Shown: in pieces, positions 57,246 through 64,000 of the stretch
How the letters are laid out: every line of letters begins with the position of its first letter
Position numbering within the stretch: position 1 is the first letter of the stretch
From: Strigops habroptila
Taxonomy: Eukaryota; Chordata; Aves; Psittaciformes; Psittacidae
Assembly (NCBI RefSeq): GCF_004027225.2
Contig: NC_044279.2
Span: forward strand, 48,260,744 to 48,324,743
DNA: 64,000 nucleotides
Direction of reading: 5' to 3'
The notes under the pieces: generated by a model
Databases searched by the model: none
Told to the model about the DNA's origin: nothing
Seen by the model: only the letters and a program-made list of their open reading frames with translations
Position numbers and translations under genes: made by a program

Positions 57246-58488
57246 GATGGTGTACTGGGTTTTGTAAGGTTTTGATAGCAGGGGGCAACAGCGGTGGCTT
57301 CTGTGAGAAGTTGCCAGAAGCTTCCCCCATGTCCAATAGAGCCAGTGCCAGCGGCTCCAAGACAGACCTGCTGCTGGCCAAGGCTGAGCCCATCAGCGAC
57401 GGTGGTAGCGCCTCTGGGGTAATACAGTTAAGAAGGGGGGAAAATAGTAAAACAGTTACTGAGCAGGAGCAATTGCAGTCAGAGAACGGAGTGAAAATAT
57501 GTGAGAGAACCAACTCTGCAGACACCAAGGTCAGTGCAGAAGGAGGTGCGAACGTGCTCCAGGCACCAAAGCAGGGATTTCCCTGCAGCCCTTGGTGCAG
57601 CCCATGGTGAGGCAGGCTGTGCCCCTGCAGCACATGGAGGTCCACTTGCGCAGATCTCCACCAGCAGCCCCTGCAGGACCCCACACTGGGGCAGATGGGT
57701 GCCCAAAGGAGGCTGTGACCCCATAGGAAGCTCACGCTGGAGCAGGCTCCTGGCATGACCTGTGGCCCATGGAGAGAGGAGCCCACACTGGAGCAGGTTT
57801 GCTGCAAGACTGGTGACCCCACGGGGGACCCATGCTGGAGCAATCTGTTCCTGAAGGGCTGCACCCACAGAAGGGACCCAACACTGGAGCAGTCTGTTCC
57901 TGAAGGACTGTACGTCATGGAAGGGACCCATGCTGGAGCAGCCTGTTCCTGAAGGGCTGCACCCCGTGGAAGGGACCCAGGCTGCAGCAGTCCATGAGGA
58001 ACTGCAGCCTGTGGGAAGGACTCACATTTGAGCAGTTCTCTCATGGGAGGGACCCTACACTGGAGCAGGGAAAGAGTGTGAGCACTCCTCCCTGAGGAGA
58101 AAGGGGCTGCTGAGACTGTGTGTGATGACCTGACCACAGCCCTCATTCCACATCCCCCTGTGCCAATGGAGGGGAGGAATTAGAGAATTTCATAGTAAAG
58201 TTAAGCCTGGAAAGAAGGGAGGGGTGGGGGAAGGTGTTTTTAAAATTTGGTTTTATTTCTCATTATCCTACTCTATCTTTGATTGGCAATAAATTAAACT
58301 CATTTCCCTGAGCCAAGTCTGTTTTGCCCATGACAGCAATTGGTGAGTGACCTCAGACATGTCTGCGTCCTTGCGTCAATCCAGCAGCCTTTTGTTGTAC
58401 GTTCTCCCCACTGTCCAGCTGAGGAGGTGAGTGATAGAGAAGCTTGGTGGCACCTGGTGTCCAGCCAGGGTCAACCCACCACAGATGG
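57246..58488 (+). mobile_element. Solo LTR of an avian endogenous retrovirus, with target duplication
   Basis: The LTR proper runs 57251-58483. It begins TGTACTGGGTTTTGTAAGG and ends CCACCACA (TGT...ACA). It is flanked on both sides by GATGG (57246-57250 and 58484-58488). A 5-bp target duplication fits the class III (ERVL-like) group. An AATAAA poly(A) signal lies at 58288-58293, giving + orientation, that is antisense to CEP83. No gag, pol or env sequence is attached, so this is the product of LTR-LTR recombination. The 318-residue minus-strand ORF over it is a by-product of G+C-rich sequence. Confidence 0.9.
57825..57979 (+). repeat. About 50-bp tandem sub-repeats inside the LTR
   Basis: GGGACCCA recurs at 57825, 57873, 57923 and 57972. 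It is followed by CTGGAGCA-type and CTGTTCCTGAAGG-type blocks. Weaker copies extend on both sides (about 57730-58070). Confidence 0.8.
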
Positions 58489-59615
58489 GAAAAGGTCAGA
58501 GGAAAATCTATACCAGAGTTACAACACCAGTACAGGCAAAGCGACAACAGCAACTTTGTATTCTGCTTTACCCAGATTTGCTGAGAGACTAGGGGGGAAG
58601 AACTCAGAATACAGAACGTTCTTCTAGTGACTGTCCTGTACACATAACCCATTTCAAACAATAGCACAAGTTCTGAAGAACCTTCTAATCCATACAGTAT
58701 CTATTTTTCATTCCTGAATTTTGTTAGTTGTTGACAAACAAAGGACAACAACAATTTCCAAACTCAGTATGCCATTTTAAATTGTTAAACCAACAGCTGT
58801 ATGAGGAGAACTGGTCAGTGGTCCTAAGATCAATAACCCATATGAAAGCACATAAAGTTCTGGTACGCAGAGAAAACCCAAGATAGCACAACCCTAAGAA
58901 TTTCTAAGCATACCAACACGATCACCATAAAAAAACCCAACCAACCAAACAAAAGCCCCACCAGGCAATAGTACCTTTCTCTGTCTCAGGTCTTTGCTTC
59001 CATAAGCTACAGATACCAAATGCAACTATCAAACTGTAAGCCAGAGCTCACAATTAGGAACACAGGATTTGAAGTCAGGTCTGAATCCTGCAGCTTACTT
59101 GAGTAAGAAGTGGCATAACAGATATAAAGCCAAAGACAAAAAAACCCCATGGCTTATTCTGAGAACATATCAACCAAAATAAAAAGATAAATGGAAATGC
59201 AACCTTTTGTATTCTCAATTCCAAGCTGCTATAGGTGGGAAGTATATTCTCTCCTCACAGCTTTTGCAAATATCAGAACGTGCACAAATTATAAATCAAG
59301 ACACACATCTGGTCATGCATTCATCTGCATGAAGATTTCATAAAAAATTAAAAAGGAAAGAAGGGGAAAAATTGTAGCTGACAAAATAACGGTTTCAGAC
59401 GGCAAAAACCTAAGCAGTATGTTTTTAAGGAAACAAAACTATTTTGGCTTGCAGGGACATCTAGTGGCAAATTTCATTATTTACATTCCTGGTGACAACT
59501 GTGAAATTAATAACAATAACAGAAAGATTTCACAACTTCAGGAGAGCTCTTTCCTTGAAATCACTAATAGCAACTCCTAATATTTAACCTACTCACATTC
59601 TTACAACAGAAAACT

Positions 59616-59638
59616 CCCCCCCCCCCCAAAAAAAAAAA
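59616..59638 (+). repeat. C12-A11 homopolymer pair
   Basis: Twelve C followed by eleven A. A length-variable microsatellite is likely; assembly length here is unreliable. Confidence 0.9.
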
Positions 59639-62600
59639 TCATACAATAAAACCTGCCAGTGAACTGTCAATAGCAAACTTTTCTTAGGGCTACAGATATT
59701 GTAAATATATTACCAAGAAGAATTTCTTCAGTGCTAATGGCTTGCACTACTTGCTTATAGCCAATGAATGGACCTTAAATAACCTTCAAAATTACACAAG
59801 ACTACAGCCATCATTTTTGAGAAATACTTTAAAGGAACACTAGTTAAAATTTCTTCCCCTCTTGGAGATCTGTTCAAGAAGTAAAAAAACAATGCAATAA
59901 AACATAATTAAAAGAAACTAAAAAAAAATCATACCTAAAATTAATCTTCCACCTACATGTTTGCCAAAATATATCATGTTACAGAACTGCAAACTTGTAT
60001 CAGTCACCCCATATTTATACTATGAATCTTAACATAATTTTGTGCAGGCATACATGAAAAGGTATTGCTACAGAAACCTGAAACCCAGGAAACTCACACT
60101 CATTAGATAAAATAGCAATACTTATTGCAGAATATCTAGCTAAGTAAGTCAGTTACATTTCCAAGCATCACCTCTTTTGCCTTTCATCTCCAATTTTTTA
60201 TTTTCATACAGAGAAACACAGCTTAAAGACCCACTTCACACCTCTCCTTCATATCTACATTTTGTGAAAGGGATTTTCTTCTTTTACAAGACTTTTCAGC
60301 TATATTATTTTAGCTTTTTGTTTGCTACAAGCACTTTAAAAGGCAAGAATTCTTACATTTAGAGTAAAATACGAACATAACATAAATACATTTATTTTTA
60401 TTGTAAGCTGTTTACAACAACAAGGCTTCCTTCTAGCTTACATGGCATAACCAGATTACATGATTTCAGCACGTATTGGTAATTCACCTGGGTGACATAT
60501 ATAACTCACTCATGGCACTGCTTTCTGTACCACAGCCACAATTAAAGCATGTAAATTCATCACGTTTGAACACCATTTTAAACAGATGATACAATGAATG
60601 TAATTTTGCAAGTACTGATTAAACAAAATAACAGTATTTAGCCTTGTGCCGTGTTTTGTTCAAGCAGTAAAAATCTCAGTAAAATCTGTTGAAAGCCAAA
60701 CAACTGTTTCACACGATGTATAGTTTAATCCATTTGCCTGCTTCTGCCAGAACTCTACACCTCTTTGTATGCTCTTTCTTTTCTTTTTTTCCTAATTGAG
60801 TCAGCGAAGGTCTCGTGAAACAACAAGCTATTTGCCAGAAAGAATAAGTGAGACACTCAGAAGCAGCACAGGCTCCTGAAAGCAACTCTTCAAACATTTC
60901 CCCTTCTCATCCCTGCTTAAGAGTCTACAATAAGACTAGATAATGCACTCATGAAAAAGTGGAATCCAATACAATAGCTCACTGTCACCTCGAAGGGGAG
61001 GTTCCACTCCTCCTTTCTTCACTCCCACTCCTAGATTTGTTATTCATTAGACCCTTCCATGAATGGACTTAACTTAAGAAGTCAACACACTTAAACAAGC
61101 TGAAAACACGTCATGGCTTTTCTGTGAGGTCAGCGAGTCACAGTAGCTCATGGAAACTCCAACAAGCTACATCACAAGTGAAAGCAGGCAGCTGGTACTG
61201 GGTGGGAGGAAGGAACAAAGAACCAAGCAAATACGCAGAAGGGGGAACAAGGCTTTCTCGTTTTAGGAGCAGAGAGTTATCCCATCATGAGCTCACAAAA
61301 TCACATCCTTGAACTAGACACCTAGTTTTCAGACAGTCAAAGTTAAGCGAAAAAAATCCTACCTTAAAAAACTGCAACACACGAGAGATCAGACTCCCCA
61401 TGAGCACCAAGTGAATACAAAACAAAACTATATATCATTTGAGATATATGATAGCATACCTCTCATTTCTTTAACAGTCCATATTCTACTAATCCATCAT
61501 CACCAACTTGCAACAGCCAACGTAATCAAATAAAAAAAAAAATATCTCTATGTGGAAAAATATCAAAGAGAAACATGAAAACCTTTATTATAGGAAGTTC
61601 CATAATCTGGATACCACTCAGATATTGCTGTAGAGAATCCACTGAAAATAAACACTTAATACCCTTATGTGTCCAAGTGCAGAAATTTTGGAGAACACCT
61701 GTATGATTTCTATATTACATCAATCTCATTCAAACTATGACTTCCTCCACAACACTGTTCGAAGTACAGATTCCAGCAATAATTAAGCATACATTATTTT
61801 GGTGCCCATCCCTACACATGGCATGCAGCGTTAATCATCCTTTCAATTTCTGCCTTACACTAAGAGATACAGTTAATTATTGGGTGAAAAGCAACAAACA
61901 AGGTTATATCTTAGCTCAGGATTAATATTTTTGCTTTAGCCACATAAACTATTAAGTCAAACTGACAGCTGTTACTCAGCAAACTGAAATGTTACATGGG
62001 AGCAACAGTTGGTAAATCTAGCTTACTCAAGAACAGCTAGTCTACATATGCCATGTATGTTTTCCACTGTTTTTTCCTGACAAGAGACCTTAAACGCACA
62101 CGAGAAACTTTTGCTCGCTAGAATCTCACTCACAGTTTTACTTGGGCATACAGATGGCTGCTTGACACAAACTGTTCTATAGTCCACAACCAAAAAACTC
62201 TTCTGAAAAATCACTTCCCTTCATACCGTGTTAAAAAGAGAGATGCTCAGACAGAGCAGAGGCCTCCTGTTAGCATATGTATTCTACACCTCCTGGATAT
62301 ATGATTATACGTACCTTATGGTATGTGGGCAAGGAGCATGTGAGAGGCCAAGAGCACTGTATAAGTCACCATGACATTTTTATTGCTGATTTCCTACGAC
62401 TTGTGGACATAGGAGCTTGGTCAGAGGAACACCGCTACTAACGGGTGCCACATTTCCAGAAGTGCAGAAAAATAATCATTCTCCTCAAACTGCACAAGGC
62501 TGAAGTTCACTGGTGGAAAAGCAAGCACGCAAATGTAAACATATGGAAGCCTGGCAGCGAGCGGGCTCTTCCTACCCCTGACCTTTGCCGCCCCGGGCTT

Positions 62601-62936
62601 GTGCTGAGCGATTCCCAAACTCACCTCCCCAGGGCCAGCCAACAGAGGCGGCAGCAGGCTGTTACCACCACACGATCGCACCCTACGATCTCTCTACTCG
62701 TCTCTGCAGCCTTCTACTCGGTAACTAACGGCCGAGGAGACGACCGAGCGAGCAGGGCCGCAGCAAGGGCCAAAGAGCCTCCCAGCTCATAGGCCGCGAG
62801 ACGAGGCCGGAGGCCGCAGCCCGCCCGCCCGCCCGCCCCTCCCGGCCTCCCCTCCCGGCCTCCCCTCCCGCCGCGGCCCGCTCAGTCCACAGCAGCGGCC
62901 GCCGCCGGGTCCGGGAGTTTAAAAATGGCGCCTCAC

Positions 62937-63000
62937 CTCCCGCCGGCCCCTCCGCCCGCCGGGGTCCCGCGGGGCGCGCAGCATCCTGGGAGCCGGCCGA
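62937..63000 (-). other. CEP83: Probable non-coding exon 1 of CEP83
   Basis: A strong minus-strand donor, GGAG|GTGAGG, at 62937/62936 within the CpG island. The upstream (start) limit is only a guess, placed between the donor and the X-box. No in-frame coding role is expected, since the start codon is in the exon at 55.8 kb. Confidence 0.5.
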
Positions 63001-63012
63001 GGGCGGGCCAGC

Positions 63013-63026
63013 GTTGCCGGGGAAAC
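63013..63026. promoter_or_regulatory. CEP83: RFX X-box (near consensus)
   Basis: GTTGCC-GG-GGAAAC: two inverted half-sites with a two-base spacer, one base away from the ideal GTTGCC NN GGCAAC. It sits about 75-90 bp upstream of the predicted CEP83 exon 1 donor. RFX factors are known to drive ciliary genes through such sites in proximal promoters. Confidence 0.65.
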
Positions 63027-63100
63027 GGGCTCGCGCGACCTCGGCGCCCGGCGCCCGCGAGCTAGCCCCGCCCCCGATCCGGCGCTCGCGGGGCGGTGCG

Positions 63101-63130
63101 TGGCGCCGCGGTGGGTGGCGCCGCGGTGGG
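63101..63130 (+). repeat. Perfect 15-bp tandem duplication
   Basis: TGGCGCCGCGGTGGG twice in a row inside the CpG island. Confidence 0.95.
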
Positions 63131-63345
63131 AGCGGTGCTGTGGTGGGCAGCGGTGCGGGGGGCCGGTGCACACCCCGCTGCGGGGCGGGGAGCGGAGCGT
63201 GCTTGGGGTGCCACCGCGTACAGCGGCCTCCAGCCTCTGCGCGCAAGCTGTGTGGCGGCCGTTGCAGTTTCGCTTCAGGAGAAGGGAAAACGCCGGGCCC
63301 CGCGGCGCCGGTCCTGCAGCTCACAGCGACTCGTGGTAACAGGTA

Positions 63346-64000
63346 TCTGAGGTAAAAAAGTATGCATCGTGTTTCGTATTCAGCGGTACTAAGTAGCTGA
63401 TGGCCGGTGACCAGTACCAAGGTGAGCACGCAGGCTAATGGAGCCATGTACAAAGCAAAACACATTCCAGGCGTTCCTGGCAGTGGTCGGTGTTTTCTGA
63501 CAGAAATCAGCTGGTAGGAGCAGTTGGGATGCCGTGAACATGATCTTCTCGTACACGTCTTCAGTTTCTCCTGAAAGTCTCTTTGGCTAAAGCGGGATAT
63601 TGATCCAGGCGAGTATTGACACTCTCCTAATAAGATTAACAATCCTTTAAGAAGGATTAAAATTGTCTTTAAGCAGTATGTATTAGAAAGTGGGTATTGC
63701 TGATGACACACACACATCCCCAAGGAAAAAGGAAAAGAAGGCAAGTGTTAAGTTTGCCAGTAGCTTTAAACAGATCTGGAGATGACAATTGCCGTTGGCT
63801 CCCCTAGAGGTGGTTGTAAGCTCAGTTAATAAGAAGGCATCTAAAACATACTACAGTCACTTCCACAGCTACAGTGACAGGGGTTTAGTACTTCACTGAG
63901 TCTGACTGTGCAGACTGATCTTGCTGTACAGTTTTACAGGCATGTTGTGCTTGTGGTTAATGCCTTTGCAATACTGGAAATATCAACAGTATTCAATCTA
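63346..64000. other. Sequence upstream of CEP83
   Basis: Intergenic or divergent-transcript sequence. I see no exon of a known protein, no CR1 and no LTR edge. Confidence 0.6.

Larger units (their letters stand above)
55866..62936 (-). other. CEP83: CEP83 5' UTR intron, about 7 kb
   Basis: A long intron between the probable non-coding exon 1 and the ATG exon. It contains a perfect hairpin (56419-56470), a 1.2 kb solo LTR (57251-58483), a C12A11 tract (59616-59638) and A/C-rich low-complexity sequence near 58927-58960. Further non-coding exons could be present and would not be visible to me. Confidence 0.6.
62700..63345. promoter_or_regulatory. CEP83: CpG island and CEP83 promoter
   Basis: The only strongly CpG-rich stretch in the window. 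It holds CCCGCCC-type GC boxes (for example CCCCGCCCCC at 63067-63076), a 13-bp CCCCTCCCGGCCT repeat (62836-62870) and a perfect 15-bp duplication (63101-63130). It lies at the 5' end expected for CEP83 on the minus strand. No TATA box was seen, as usual for such promoters. A divergent + strand transcript is possible but not shown. Confidence 0.8.

Noticed and set aside
57190..58146. 318-residue minus-strand ORF
   Set aside because: It lies almost fully inside the solo LTR, antisense to it, and its repeats are the LTR's own DNA sub-repeats.
62725..63744. 339-residue minus-strand ORF across the CpG island
   Set aside because: Its composition (P, R, G, A) follows from CpG-rich DNA, it overlaps the promoter and exon 1 donor of CEP83, and it shows no known domain.
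1..64000. CRISPR-like arrays, tRNA or rRNA genes, bacterial operons
   Set aside because: None was seen on either strand. The tandem repeats present have two or three units and no regular unique spacers.

Overview
The window is vertebrate nuclear DNA, almost certainly from a bird. It carries the 3' half of one multi-exon gene and the whole coding part of another, in large introns. The interspersed repeats are mostly short, 5'-truncated CR1 LINE 3' ends with the typical ATTCTATG-like terminal octamers, plus one avian-type solo retroviral LTR. The species cannot be fixed from the sequence alone. No bacterial-type operon, CRISPR array or structural RNA gene was seen.

Left part (about 1-31550, + strand): the last 16 coding exons of PLXNC1 (plexin C1), from just after the transmembrane segment to the stop codon at 28410, followed by a roughly 3.1 kb 3' UTR ending near an AATAAA at 31522. 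The exons join in frame into 608 residues. They cover the juxtamembrane helix, the first half of the GAP domain, the inserted Rho-binding domain, and the second half of the GAP domain. Both arginine-finger regions are present.

Middle (about 31550-34130): a 2.6 kb tail-to-tail intergenic gap containing two minus-strand CR1 copies.

Right part (about 34130-63000, - strand): CEP83 (CCDC41), the coiled-coil distal-appendage protein of the mother centriole. There are 15 coding exons giving 717 residues, a probable non-coding first exon in a CpG island at about 62.7-63.35 kb, and a near-consensus RFX X-box at 63013-63026, as expected for a ciliary gene. One intron must use a GC donor. A 33-nt in-frame cassette exon is possible. 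The two genes are neighbours in human 12q22 in the same convergent arrangement. They act in unrelated processes: semaphorin signalling to Rap, and centriole docking for cilium formation.

The most unusual items are structural: a solo LTR with an exact 5-bp target duplication, a CR1 nested inside another CR1, a perfect 20-bp inverted repeat with signs of a template-switch event, a second hairpin with an extra arm copy, and a 31-bp duplication exactly at a CR1 5' junction. I found no convincing new biological system. The window looks like ordinary, well-conserved vertebrate gene space.
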